Assembly (NCBI RefSeq): GCF_000091325.1
Contig: NC_014012.1
Span: forward strand, 3,418,500 to 3,482,499
Direction: 5' to 3'
Origin: Shewanella violacea DSS12
GTDB lineage: Bacteria; Pseudomonadota; Gammaproteobacteria; Enterobacterales; Shewanellaceae
DNA: 64,000 bases
In this document: in pieces, positions 45,114 through 54,346 of the stretch
Numbering within the stretch: position 1 is the stretch's first letter
Layout: each line of letters starts with the position of its first letter
Made by a program: the position numbers and the translations under genes
Notes under the pieces: generated by a model
Seen by the model: only the letters and a program-made list of their open reading frames with translations
The model's database searches: none
What the model was told of the DNA's origin: nothing

Positions 45114-47369
45114 TTAAAGTGAGCTATAGCGTTCACGTAGACGCTGTCTGACCACTTCGGCAATAGTGTTGAAAACAAAGGTGAAAATAAACAGCACGAA
45201 GGCCGCAAGAAACAGTACCCGGTAATGAGAGCTGCCTATGGCCGACTCGGGCACTTCGACGGCAATATTCGCCGCCAATGTACGCATGCCCTGAAACACA
45301 CTCCATTCCATGATGGCTGTGTTACCCGTCGCCATGAGTACTATCATGGTTTCACCAACCGCACGCCCCACTCCCATCATGATGGCAGAAAATATACCTG
45401 GGCTAGCGGTAAGCAATACCACACGAGTCAGTGTCTGCCAGGTGGTCGCACCTAGAGCCAAACTACCATTCGAGAGATGACGAGGCACAGAGAACACCGC
45501 ATCTTCGGCTATTGAGAAGATAGTGGGAATGACCGCAAAACCCATGGCGATACCGACAACTAGCGCATTACGTTGATCGAAGGTGATACCGAGTTCATTG
45601 GTAATAAATAATCTTGAATCGCCATCGAAGAAGGCAACTTCCAGTGTGGGACTAATAGCGAATGAGAACCAGCCGACGAAGAGGATCACCGGGATTAACA
45701 TCAATTCCTGGTAGGCTTCGGGTAAGTACTGCTTAGCCTTATCCGGCAAGTTATGCCAGATGAAAGCACTGGTCAGTATCGAGACAGGCAAGAGAATGAG
45801 TAAGACTAAGATCCCCGGCAAGTGGTCCTCTATCAAGGGAGCCAACCATAAACCGGCGAGGAAGCCGAGTATCACAGTAGGCAAGGCTTCCATTATCTCG
45901 ATGGTGGGTTTGACAACAGAGCGCACCTTAGGCGTCATAAAATAGGCGGTATAGATGGCACCAGCAATCGCCAGTGGTGTGGCGAACAACATGGCATAGA
46001 AAGCGGCTTTCATGGTACCGAACGCCAATGGCATCAGACTTAATTTGGCTTCGAAATCATCTGATCCCGACGTTGACTGCCACACATATTTAGGTTCAGG
46101 ATAATCTTCATACCACACCTTGCTCCACATGGCGCTCCACGACACCTCTGGATGAGTATTTGAAACACTGAACATATGCAACTTATTGTCGGCTTCAATC
46201 ACTAAGGCATTAGATCTCGGGCTAAATCCCAAGGTACCAGGATTTTTTAAATTGAAATCCGCGGAGAAGAGCTTTCTTTGGCTCGTGGTGTAAAGCAATG
46301 ACAGCTGGCCATTATCACTAATAGTGACGAAACTCTTGCGATAAAATTCAGAGGCAACACTTTTAATCCCCTCATCATTTCTAAAGTCGCGTATTTCTTG
46401 ATATTTACGCCCTTGCTCACCATTGACCTGAAAATACTGTTGTACCAAACCTGAGTCGTAGCTCACCAGCAGAGAACTTGCTCCGGCAAGCAGGCTCACA
46501 TTAGTAACCTTAACACCAGTACGCCCCAGCTCTAACACTTGTTTCAGGGAAACGGCTTCGGCGTCTCGAATATCATAGATAAACAGTTTATTGCCTGAAC
46601 TGAGCAGGAGTTGACGCTGATTTGGAGTCATTAACTGCTGCTCAACATCCACAGGTGCATCCTTGATGATGCCAGTGTAAGAAGACCATTCGACCTCTTC
46701 GGTCATCATGTTCTCCTCACCCTCCAAGCGAGATAAACGCCATACTTGATCATCATCTTGATACGCAAAAGTCATCATATCGCTACTGTAATCGAATGCG
46801 AGATGATTTATCGATTGCCCTCGGTCATCGACAGTCATGGGCGCCCTGCCGTTAGGGAATCTCAAATTAGGCGTGATAAGACGTTTATTGTTGGGATAGG
46901 TCACGCCAAACTCGATACCAGCAATGATCACCTGACCATTATCGAGTCCAAAAGCAAACCTCTGCTCACTTGGCACCGAGGCTGAACTACTGACCACCTG
47001 ACTTCCCTCGGGAAATACCACTTGCTCAGTTTTAATTAGTTTAGATGAACTGACATCATAAAAATCGACTCTACCCGTTTGAGATACACGGTACATGATC
47101 TCATTTTGCTCGTCGCTTCCAACTATCAAGGCCGGGGCTGAATCATTAAACTCCACGCTCGATACAGCTGAGACTTCGGCATCATCGAAGATAGGCTTAA
47201 TAACATAGAGCAGATAAAAGAAAATCAATAATAGCGCAACAAATACCATGGCTCCGCCGATAGTCACACCAATTTCAGTTAACTTATCCTTAATCGCCCT
47301 GCTGCTTGAGCCTCTCCCCATCAGTAGGTTATGAGCCTTAGAATCAGGTTGTCTTACCTGAGTATCCAT
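45114..47369 (-). CDS. pstC: PstC, phosphate ABC transporter permease, long form
   Basis: A 751-residue permease, more than twice the usual 310. Helix 1 (GGAMVFVALLLIFFYLLYVI) near residue 40 is followed by about 390 residues with WD-like beta-strand repeats (residues 65-455, e.g. FGLDNGQVIIAG, FVTISDNGQLSLLY). Then come six helices with the EAA-type loop SLALGATTWQTLTRVVLLTASPG and VGRAVGETMIVLMATG. It is first of the leftward operon pstC-pstA-pstB-phoU. No pstS gene is adjacent. A PhoB box lies about 100 bases upstream. Confidence 0.9.
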   Translation of the reverse strand: MDTQVRQPDSKAHNLLMGRGSSSRAIKDKLTEIGVTIGGAMVFVALLLIFFYLLYVIKPIFDDAEVSAVSSVEFNDSAPALIVGSDEQNEIMYRVSQTGRVDFYDVSSSKLIKTEQVVFPEGSQVVSSSASVPSEQRFAFGLDNGQVIIAGIEFGVTYPNNKRLITPNLRFPNGRAPMTVDDRGQSINHLAFDYSSDMMTFAYQDDDQVWRLSRLEGEENMMTEEVEWSSYTGIIKDAPVDVEQQLMTPNQRQLLLSSGNKLFIYDIRDAEAVSLKQVLELGRTGVKVTNVSLLAGASSLLVSYDSGLVQQYFQVNGEQGRKYQEIRDFRNDEGIKSVASEFYRKSFVTISDNGQLSLLYTTSQRKLFSADFNLKNPGTLGFSPRSNALVIEADNKLHMFSVSNTHPEVSWSAMWSKVWYEDYPEPKYVWQSTSGSDDFEAKLSLMPLAFGTMKAAFYAMLFATPLAIAGAIYTAYFMTPKVRSVVKPTIEIMEALPTVILGFLAGLWLAPLIEDHLPGILVLLILLPVSILTSAFIWHNLPDKAKQYLPEAYQELMLIPVILFVGWFSFAISPTLEVAFFDGDSRLFITNELGITFDQRNALVVGIAMGFAVIPTIFSIAEDAVFSVPRHLSNGSLALGATTWQTLTRVVLLTASPGIFSAIMMGVGRAVGETMIVLMATGNTAIMEWSVFQGMRTLAANIAVEVPESAIGSSHYRVLFLAAFVLFIFTFVFNTIAEVVRQRLRERYSSL

Positions 47370-47465
47370 TAGAACCTCGTTTATTAAATAGTCAGTAGAC
47401 TTTTCACTGGGATTATTCTAACAATAAGTTAGCAACAATCTCATTATTCTGATGTGTGCCATTAT

Positions 47466-47483
47466 ATGACGCAAAGATGACAC
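47466..47483 (-). promoter_or_regulatory. PhoB box upstream of pstC
   Basis: Read leftward: GTGTCATCTTTGCGTCAT, two TGTCAT-type direct repeats spaced 11 bases apart, matching the CTGTCAT-ATAW-CTGTCAY consensus. It lies 97 bases before the pstC start. Confidence 0.65.
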
Positions 47484-47538
47484 TAGTATTACAGAGTCAA
47501 ACCAAGGAATGATTAATAAATAGTGGAGTAGTATTAAT

Positions 47539-48039
47539 ATGTTACGTTACTTAGTTACATTGCAGGTCGCTGATAAAAAAGGACTCGTAGAACAGATAGC
47601 CCATGCGGTGAGTCGCCATGGCGGTAATTGGCTTGATTCTGAGCTACGTCATATCGATGGTATCTTTGCCGCCATACTCCTATTAGAGGTTCCCTCTTCT
47701 AATTGGGACATCTTAGTCGAGAATCTTGAGTGTATCGAAGGCTTGAGCCTGACCTATGCTAAAACCAGTAAGCAGCCCAATAAACTGCAACATCTTAGCT
47801 TCTCATTAGTCGCCTATGACAGACCCGGTCTGGTACACGAAATCTCCAATAAAATAAGCGCGTTGGGTATCAATATCGAACATTTCAGCAGCCGTTACGA
47901 GACAGCCTGCCACACTGGCGTCGCCTTGTTCAGAGCCAACTTCGATCTCGGCATGAAAAACCCCGAGCAAGAGGAGCAACTATGTGAAGCTCTGTATGCC
48001 ATGGGTGATGATGTGGTGCTCGATAAGATAAACCGTTAA
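47539..48039 (+). CDS. GcvR-like ACT-domain regulator
   Basis: A 166-residue protein with two ACT domains: residues 3-70 (LVTLQVADKKGLVEQIAHAVSRHGGNWLDSEL) and 86-160 (LSFSLVAYDRPGLVHEISNKISALGINIEHFSSR). This arrangement is that of the glycine-cleavage repressor GcvR family and of related amino acid sensors. No DNA-binding motif is present; GcvR acts through GcvA. It is divergent from pstC and otherwise alone. Confidence 0.82.
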   Translation: MLRYLVTLQVADKKGLVEQIAHAVSRHGGNWLDSELRHIDGIFAAILLLEVPSSNWDILVENLECIEGLSLTYAKTSKQPNKLQHLSFSLVAYDRPGLVHEISNKISALGINIEHFSSRYETACHTGVALFRANFDLGMKNPEQEEQLCEALYAMGDDVVLDKINR

Positions 48040-48094
48040 AACCAGCATAGATCCAATAGCGATTCATGCCCTAATAAAACCCGACTCAAGCTTA

Positions 48095-48122
48095 CATCGA
48101 AGAGGAAGCATTCTCTTCGATG
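48095..48122 (+). terminator. Hairpin after the ACT-domain gene
   Basis: CATCGAAGAG-N8-CTCTTCGATG, ten-base stem, no clear T-run. It lies 56 bases beyond the stop. Confidence 0.5.
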
Positions 48123-48292
48123 ACTCTCATCTGTCCTAACCTTCAGCCATATCCCTTTACAAAACTCTTACCAATCGAATAAATCAATTAAGAGTCAATC
48201 CAACAATCTGATATACTGAGACCATATAAGTTCGTCAATGTCATGCTCGAAATTGTAGGGAACCGACAGAGTTCCCAATGATAGGAAAAAAT

Positions 48293-49108
48293 ATGTTAGG
48301 AACCATCAAGAAGATGCGCGCCACACTGGATGATAACCAGCAGGTGCAGTATCAGTTGCCTATAGGCGATGAATTATTAGACATGAACCCGCTAATCGGC
48401 ACCAGTGTCACTCTCACACATACAGGCAAGATATGCTGTAGTAATTGTGGCAAGCGCACCAAGAAGAGCTATTCTCAGGGTCATTGCTTCGTCTGTATGA
48501 GAAAGCTGGCCAGCTGCGACTTGTGTATCATGAAGCCCGAGACCTGTCATTTCGCTCAGGGGACATGTCGCGAGCCTGAATGGGGAGAAGCTAACTGTTT
48601 CGTGCCTCATTATGTTTACCTGTCAAACACCTCAGGGCTCAAGGTTGGCATCACACGTCATACCCAACTTCCGACCCGATGGATAGATCAGGGAGCCACT
48701 CAAGGCTTAGCCATCTTGAAAGTATCAACCAGACAAATCTCCGGACTGGTCGAAGTTGAACTGGCTAAGATGATCGCCGACAAAACCAACTGGCGCACTA
48801 TGCTAAAGGGCAATGCACAAGACATAGATCTAAAAGCGAAAGCCGCAGAATTACTGCCGGAAGTCGAAAATAAGATCCATGAGATATGCATGGCACATGG
48901 CGACTATGCCATCGAGAAACTCGATGAAGAGATACAGAGTATCCGCTTCCCTGTCACTGAGTTCCCAATCAAGATCAGCTCACATAACTTCGATAAAGAT
49001 CCTGTGGTCAGCGGTATCTTGCTCGGCATAAAAGGTCAGTATTTAATCTTTGATACCGGCGTTATTAATATGAGAAAGTTCACCTCATATGAGATCAGCG
49101 TAGGCTAG
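48293..49108 (+). CDS. DUF2797 zinc-ribbon protein
   Basis: A 271-residue protein. The ATG at 48293 follows AGGA; the 48278 ATG lies upstream of that site and is not used. It carries a zinc ribbon CSNCGKRTKKSYSQGHCFVC and a second set CDLCIMKPETCHFAQGTC, then NCFVPHYVYLSNTSGLKVGI(T) and RWIDQGATQGLAILKV, hallmarks of DUF2797, which is related to GIY-YIG-type folds. Function unknown. A bidirectional terminator follows. Confidence 0.85.
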   Translation: MLGTIKKMRATLDDNQQVQYQLPIGDELLDMNPLIGTSVTLTHTGKICCSNCGKRTKKSYSQGHCFVCMRKLASCDLCIMKPETCHFAQGTCREPEWGEANCFVPHYVYLSNTSGLKVGITRHTQLPTRWIDQGATQGLAILKVSTRQISGLVEVELAKMIADKTNWRTMLKGNAQDIDLKAKAAELLPEVENKIHEICMAHGDYAIEKLDEEIQSIRFPVTEFPIKISSHNFDKDPVVSGILLGIKGQYLIFDTGVINMRKFTSYEISVG

Positions 49109-49140
49109 ATATATAGCGGCTAATCTCAGATATATCAAAT

Positions 49141-49169
49141 AAAAAGCTCATGATAATCATGAGCTTTTT
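49141..49169. terminator. Bidirectional terminator
   Basis: AAAAAGCTCATGA-TAA-TCATGAGCTTTTT, 13-base stem with A and T runs, between convergent DUF2797 and cupin genes. It is 32 bases after the DUF2797 stop and three bases before the cupin stop. Confidence 0.92.
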
Positions 49170-49171
49170 AT

Positions 49172-49576
49172 TTACTGCTGCTTATCTATTACTGTGGCTT
49201 TATCGCCTTGTTCCCCGAGATAGAACACCACAATTTTGGCCGACTCTGAGCTAATATTTTTTCCATAGTGAGAGGTATTAACCAACTCGATAAGCGTATC
49301 CCCAGCCTTGAGATTTTTCTGTTTGCCATCCCTGGTGTATACCATCAATTCACCGCTTAAGAGTATGCCGGCATTAATCACCGGATGCTGATGCCAAGGC
49401 AGTTCCTCACCAGGCAATATCACTATCTCTTTAATCGTCACTTCTGGCTGAGTTAATGAGTATGCAGGCAGTTTATTCCCATCCCAAGACTCACTAGATT
49501 TGATCAGATCCTTAGAGGTGGCAGCACCAGCGGTTAAAGAGGCGAACATCGAAGCGGCAAATAAGACCTTCAACAT
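49172..49576 (-). CDS. Exported cupin-domain protein
   Basis: The ATG at 49576 follows AAGGA and opens a signal peptide (MLKVLFAASMFASLTAGAA), giving 134 residues. The cupin fold is seen as EIVILPGEELPWHQHPVINAGILLSGELMVYT and LKAGDTLIELVNTSHYG, with metal-ligand-like His in WHQHP. The gene is divergent from the TonB receptor gene and shares its 150-base promoter region, including the Fur box. Confidence 0.8.
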   Translation of the reverse strand: MLKVLFAASMFASLTAGAATSKDLIKSSESWDGNKLPAYSLTQPEVTIKEIVILPGEELPWHQHPVINAGILLSGELMVYTRDGKQKNLKAGDTLIELVNTSHYGKNISSESAKIVVFYLGEQGDKATVIDKQQ

Positions 49577-49680
49577 GAAAATATCCTTATTATCTGTAAA
49601 CTTATCCAAAACTATGCACAAAATTAAGACAGTTACTGCAGTAGCGCAAGTGAAATAAATGTAAATAAGCTTTTAATGGG

Positions 49681-49702
49681 ATTGATAATGATTATCATTC
49701 AT
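49681..49702. promoter_or_regulatory. Fur box upstream of the TonB receptor
   Basis: ATTGATAATGATTATCATTC matches the Fur consensus over 17 of 19 positions and lies 30 bases before the receptor start. It should repress the receptor, and perhaps the divergent cupin gene, under iron-replete conditions. Confidence 0.8.
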
Positions 49703-49730
49703 GACAATTTTATTACACACTGGACCCCCA

Positions 49731-51884
49731 ATGTCATTTTCACTTAGCCAAACGGCCATTGCCACTCGATGTGCACTGCTTTGCCTCGCGCTTCCCTCAC
49801 TCTCCGTATTAGCCGATGATAACGCTCGCTCCCCAGCCGATAGCTCCATGGAGCGTATGATTATCACTGGAAGTCGTAGTGTCGAACGCATAGATGAAGT
49901 GCCATCTTCGGTCACCTTGATCGACAAAAAGATGCTTAAACAAGATATGTTAATCAGCTCAGAGCTGCAGAATATACTGGCATTTCGCGTACCGGGAATG
50001 GCACCAAGCTCAGGCACCTCCAGTAATTCTGGACAAACATTGCGTGGCCGAAAAGCACTGATCATGATCGATGGGGTACCACAGTCAACACCACTGAGAA
50101 ATGGCCAGTTAGGCATTCGTTCAATAGATGCTGGCGCCATAGAGCGTATAGAAGTGATCAAGGGGGCAACCTCAATTTATGGTAATGGCGCCTCGGGTGG
50201 CATCATTAACTACATCACCAAGAAGGCAAGTAGTGATGATAAAGCCAGAATCCAGCTAGGCGCATCGAGCAAATTCAGCGCTGTAAAGTTCGAAGACACC
50301 CCGGGCTACCGTTTCGATGCATCCATAGACGGGACTATCGATAAATTCAGCTATGTATTAACGGGGGCGATGGAAGAAACCGGTTTACAACGCGATTCAC
50401 AAGGCGATGTGATAGGCCTTAAATACGGATTATCAGAGAGTAAATCGAAGAATCTATTCACTAAACTCGGCTATGCTTTCGATGAAGAAAAGTATCTGCA
50501 GCTGACCTATAACTATTACGATGCTCAACAGAAAACCGATTATGTGGACGTGGTTGGCAGCGTCAATAGCGGCGTTAAAACCTATGCCATCAAGGATACT
50601 TCTGGAGCCCCAAAACTGGGGGTACCTCAGGGTCCCCGCGGTAATCACAACTTAATGCTGAAATATGTGGATGAAGAGATCTTCAGTAACACTCAACTCA
50701 CACTCGATGGTTATGCTCAGGTCATCGAAAACATGTTCTTCTATTCCACACGACTATCGAACCCAAGTGCAGGTTACGCTGGCGGACAATCTCTGATTAA
50801 ATCCGATAAGAAAGGGATTCGGGTCAACTTCAACACTCAGCTAGACTGGGATAATGTCGAGGTCAGTTTCATCTATGGACTGGATGCACTCAATGATGTC
50901 AGCTCCCAACCTCTGGATGACGGTCGGATCTGGGTGCCTGAAATGGACATGACCAATTTGGCCGCCTACCTACAGACCAAGATAGTGATAGATGGAGATT
51001 GGATTATTAAGGCGGGAGTTCGTCAAGACAGTGTCGATCTCAGCGTCGATGACTACCAGACACTGAAAGTGTGCAAAAGTGCCGATACCTGCTCGGTACC
51101 TATGGATGTTAAGGGGGGTGATATTGATTATGACACCACCACCTTCAATGTCGGCGTCAGATACAATATGAATGACTATTTCAGCCCATTTATCAGCTTC
51201 TCCCAGGGCTCTGACATCTCAGATCTTGGCCGCTTACTGCGTACCGCCACTGTCGATGATATATCGCTTATTCGTACAGAGGCCTCAATAGTCGACAACT
51301 ACGAAGTCGGTGTGTCGGGGCAAGTTGCCGATTTAACCTATGAATTTGCCGCCTATCGCAGCAACTCAGAGCTAGGCACAGGCAGTAAATATATCGTTGA
51401 GACTGGTGTTTACATGCCTGTTCGTGAGCCACAAAAAATATGGGGATACGAAGCTCAGCTTAGCTATCAGATACAAGAAAACTTAACCTCCAGTGTCAGC
51501 TACAGCTGGATAGAAGGTAAAAATACCGAAACTGATACCTATCTCGATGGTAAGACAATCTCTGCACCTAAGTTCACAGCGACACTGGACTGGCAGCCAA
51601 TAGAAGAAGTTAGAATCGGTGTTAACTATCTTTATGTTGGTGACCGTAAACGCTTCGAGCCTGTAGATGGTAAATATGTCGGTACACTCGGGCCAGTGAG
51701 TAGCTATAACCTAGTGAACTTGAGCAGCAGTTACCAGATCGACAACTGGCAGCTGTCTCTGGGAATTGAAAACCTACTGAACCAAGATTACTACTCGGCT
51801 CGCTCTCAGGCTTATACCTATTCAGGCTATAACACCAAAGGTTTAGGCACCACAGTAAATCTTGGCGTTAAAACCAGCTTCTGA
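49731..51884 (+). CDS. TonB-dependent outer-membrane receptor, siderophore type
   Basis: A 717-residue receptor. The ATG at 49731 is preferred because the signal peptide (ATRCALLCLALPSLSVLA) begins ten residues later. A plug domain follows: MIITGSRSVERIDEVPSSVT, GVPQSTPLRNGQLGIRSIDA and KGATSIYGNGASGGIINY. The barrel ends in YYSARSQAYTYSGYNTKGLG and VNLGVKTSF, with a terminal Phe. The family is FecA/FhuA-like iron-complex receptors, and the Fur box supports iron uptake. The ligand cannot be named. No transport partner genes are adjacent. Confidence 0.88.
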   Translation: MSFSLSQTAIATRCALLCLALPSLSVLADDNARSPADSSMERMIITGSRSVERIDEVPSSVTLIDKKMLKQDMLISSELQNILAFRVPGMAPSSGTSSNSGQTLRGRKALIMIDGVPQSTPLRNGQLGIRSIDAGAIERIEVIKGATSIYGNGASGGIINYITKKASSDDKARIQLGASSKFSAVKFEDTPGYRFDASIDGTIDKFSYVLTGAMEETGLQRDSQGDVIGLKYGLSESKSKNLFTKLGYAFDEEKYLQLTYNYYDAQQKTDYVDVVGSVNSGVKTYAIKDTSGAPKLGVPQGPRGNHNLMLKYVDEEIFSNTQLTLDGYAQVIENMFFYSTRLSNPSAGYAGGQSLIKSDKKGIRVNFNTQLDWDNVEVSFIYGLDALNDVSSQPLDDGRIWVPEMDMTNLAAYLQTKIVIDGDWIIKAGVRQDSVDLSVDDYQTLKVCKSADTCSVPMDVKGGDIDYDTTTFNVGVRYNMNDYFSPFISFSQGSDISDLGRLLRTATVDDISLIRTEASIVDNYEVGVSGQVADLTYEFAAYRSNSELGTGSKYIVETGVYMPVREPQKIWGYEAQLSYQIQENLTSSVSYSWIEGKNTETDTYLDGKTISAPKFTATLDWQPIEEVRIGVNYLYVGDRKRFEPVDGKYVGTLGPVSSYNLVNLSSSYQIDNWQLSLGIENLLNQDYYSARSQAYTYSGYNTKGLGTTVNLGVKTSF

Positions 51885-52381
51885 TTTAACTCATAACTCT
51901 TAATGAAGGGCAGCAGGCTTGCCCTTCTTTAAGGCACAGTTACATACAGATTAATCAATAACACTAGCACCAAGAAATTATTCTCCAATCAGAAGTTCAA
52001 TAGTTAACACCCATACAATCCACTTAAAACCCTATCCAAAAATAACAAACTCAGTCATAAATATGGTTAAAGGTTAAATTTCAGATATAGCTAAAATTCA
52101 TGCTTTAGAAATATTTTAATTAGTAACGACTAATATCCATTGTGTCTTAAACAGGTTCGGCATCTAACGCCATCACTCAAGTTACTCCCCTTACACATGT
52201 TTTAAACACGCCTGTAACTCTTGTCCAGCCTGACTTTTAATAAAAAACATAGCTTGATTAGACCCAATAACTAAGATAACAATAATAACAAGCGGTCATT
52301 TTTCATACAGACCGCTAATAACAAAATACTCATTCAACAAGACTCAGTAACAAAACAGTCAACAAACCCCTGGGGAATAAT
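51885..52381. other. Gene-free stretch with terminator and hairpin
   Basis: About 500 bases without a gene. A terminator lies at 51905-51930 (GAAGGGCA-N7-TGCCCTTC-TTT), ending the receptor gene. A further hairpin AGCGGTC-N12-GACCGCT at 52291-52316 precedes the lipase and may be a promoter or leader element. Confidence 0.55.
51905..51930 (+). terminator. Terminator after the TonB receptor gene
   Basis: GAAGGGCA-GCAGGCT-TGCCCTTC followed by TTT, 21 bases beyond the stop. Confidence 0.8.
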
Positions 52382-53311
52382 ATGAACAGATGGATCTACA
52401 CACTTATAATCTTACTCTTAAGCTTATCAAGTTCATTCAATGCTACGGCCAGCACATCAACATCGGCGACTAAATATCCCATAGTACTGGTGCATGGCTT
52501 ATTTGGTTTCGATGATATTTGGGGAATTGATTACTTCTACAAAATACCTCAAACCCTACAGCAACAAGGTGCTCAAGTATTTGTCGCCAACGTATCTCCG
52601 GCTAATTCCAGTGAAGTCCGAGGCGAGCAGCTACGCAATTATGTACAAGCCGTGCTGGCACAAACGGGAGCCGATAAAGTTAACCTAATCGGTCATAGCC
52701 ATGGCAGTCCAACCATACGTTATGTCGCCAGTGTCAGCCCTGAAATGGTGGCATCGGTTACCTCTATCGGTGGCGTAAATTGGGGCAGCAATGTTGCCGA
52801 TTTCGTCCGCGGTGCAATACCTGCCGACTCGGCGATAGAATGGCTTGCTCAGCAAGGTTTTAATTCCTTAGCCGCGATCATTGCCGGGATCTCAGGCAAT
52901 AGTGGTTTACCCACTGACACTATCGCCGCGATGGAGTCACTCACGACCTCAGGCTCAGTTGCATTTAATCAGCGCTACCCCGAAGGTATTCCGGCCCAAT
53001 TCTGTGGCCAAGGTTCAGCACTCGCCGACAACGGTGTGTACTACTTCTCCTGGTCCGGTGCCAGTCAACTCACCCATGTGTTCGATGTCAGCGATTACCC
53101 CTTGAGTCTAACCGGCCTGCTATTTAATGAACCCAATGATGGACTGGTATCAAGTTGTAGCTCTCACTTAGGTTTAGTCATCAAAGATAACTACAAGATG
53201 AATCACTTAGATGAAGTGAATCAGACCTTCGGTCTGGTTAGCTGGTTTGATACCAACCCTGTCACTCTATACCGACAGCACTTAAACCGCTTAGCCCAAC
53301 TCGGACTCTAA
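52382..53311 (+). CDS. lip: Secreted triacylglycerol lipase (family I)
   Basis: A 309-residue exported lipase. It has a signal peptide (MNRWIYTLIILLLSLSSSF). The serine motif is GHSHGSPTIRYVA near residue 108, the oxyanion region is VLVHGLFGFDDI near 36, the Asp is in EPNDGLVS and the His in NYKMNHLDEVN. The Cys pair (QFCGQ and VSSCSS) is that of the Pseudomonas/Burkholderia type. Its foldase partner is encoded three bases downstream, so this lipase needs it for folding before type II secretion. Gene symbol is generic. Confidence 0.92.
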   Translation: MNRWIYTLIILLLSLSSSFNATASTSTSATKYPIVLVHGLFGFDDIWGIDYFYKIPQTLQQQGAQVFVANVSPANSSEVRGEQLRNYVQAVLAQTGADKVNLIGHSHGSPTIRYVASVSPEMVASVTSIGGVNWGSNVADFVRGAIPADSAIEWLAQQGFNSLAAIIAGISGNSGLPTDTIAAMESLTTSGSVAFNQRYPEGIPAQFCGQGSALADNGVYYFSWSGASQLTHVFDVSDYPLSLTGLLFNEPNDGLVSSCSSHLGLVIKDNYKMNHLDEVNQTFGLVSWFDTNPVTLYRQHLNRLAQLGL

Positions 53312-53313
53312 TA

Positions 53314-54288
53314 ATGAATAACAGAACTAATCCAAGCCAGAGATCCACTAAGCTTATCGGCATACTTGGGCTGATTTCGTTAATATTACTCAGTCTTGGT
53401 TTGGTTCTGTATCTCGCTAGCACCAGAGAAGATCCAAGTCGGCCAGCCGAATTAGTCAGTAAAGACCAGAGGCTATATCCACTGGCTAGCTCACAAAAAA
53501 AATATCCTCAAGCCCCACTATCATCTCAAGTTTTCAGTCAGCCATTACGTCTGGAACTGGCACTAAAATGGAAGTTTGATGACATCATCTTAGAGTACCA
53601 ACAGCATCAAACTGCCATAGAGACACAAGTCATTAAGCTAGCTCATTCTCTAAAGTTAGACTCGACAAATCTAGCCTACCTTTTGGTATTATTCGGGCGA
53701 TATCGTGACTATCAGCAGGCTCTGATGGAGATAAAAAAACTCAGCCCCAGCATAGATGAAGATATGCAGATGAGCCAAAGCCTTAGGTTTATCGAGCAGG
53801 TTCACGATAGCCAATTTCAATTTTTCAGTGAGGAGGAGATTGACGCCTTCTTCGCGCAAGACAATGCTTACGACCGACAGGCGATAGCCAGAGCGGCCAT
53901 CCGGCAAGATACCTCCCTGAGTCCAGCACAAAAGCAGCAATTACTGGTACATCATCTAAGTCAGTTAGATGAGTCAGAGCAAGAGGCACTGCTTCCTAGT
54001 TTTGCAGCCCAAAAAATTGCCGCAGTGCTCAATGACAAACAAGCTCAGCCACAGCAGATGCCCCCAGAAATTGCAGCCAGAGTAGACAAAGTAAAAATGG
54101 CACAGGAAGAATGGCAAGCCCGGGTAACAAGCTATCTAAAGGTTCAGCAGCAGATAAGGAAAGAGCATGCGGATGCACAAGAACAGGAGATAAAGATTGC
54201 AGTGTATCTTAAACAGAATTTTAGCTCGACAGAGATAAAACGATTACAGGTTTTCTTAAGAAACCCCAGTCTGTACCATGCCAGTTAA
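53314..54288 (+). CDS. lif: Lipase-specific foldase (lipase chaperone)
   Basis: A 324-residue inner-membrane-anchored helical protein. One N-terminal helix (LIGILGLISLILLSLGLVLYLAS, residues about 14-36) is followed by a variable region, then long helices rich in Gln/Glu that wrap the lipase (RAAIRQDTSLSPAQKQQLLVHHLSQLDE and QEEWQARVTSYLK-type). The family LipB/LifO is only found next to its lipase. Start two bases after the lipase stop. Family motif RxxFDY appears not to be intact, so the assignment rests on position and architecture. Confidence 0.85.
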   Translation: MNNRTNPSQRSTKLIGILGLISLILLSLGLVLYLASTREDPSRPAELVSKDQRLYPLASSQKKYPQAPLSSQVFSQPLRLELALKWKFDDIILEYQQHQTAIETQVIKLAHSLKLDSTNLAYLLVLFGRYRDYQQALMEIKKLSPSIDEDMQMSQSLRFIEQVHDSQFQFFSEEEIDAFFAQDNAYDRQAIARAAIRQDTSLSPAQKQQLLVHHLSQLDESEQEALLPSFAAQKIAAVLNDKQAQPQQMPPEIAARVDKVKMAQEEWQARVTSYLKVQQQIRKEHADAQEQEIKIAVYLKQNFSSTEIKRLQVFLRNPSLYHAS

Positions 54289-54300
54289 AGCCCAAAATGA

Positions 54301-54322
54301 AACAAGCCCTTACGGGCTTGTT
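54301..54322 (+). terminator. Terminator after the lipase operon
   Basis: AACAAGCCC-TTAC-GGGCTTGTT, nine-base stem, followed by ATTTGG. Lies 12 bases after the foldase stop and faces the convergent DUF2541 gene. Confidence 0.8.
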
Positions 54323-54346
54323 ATTTGGCTAACTAACTAATACTAG

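Noticed and set aside
47370-47538. A pstS or regulatory gene upstream of pstC
   Set aside because: Only 169 bp, with a PhoB box and no frame.
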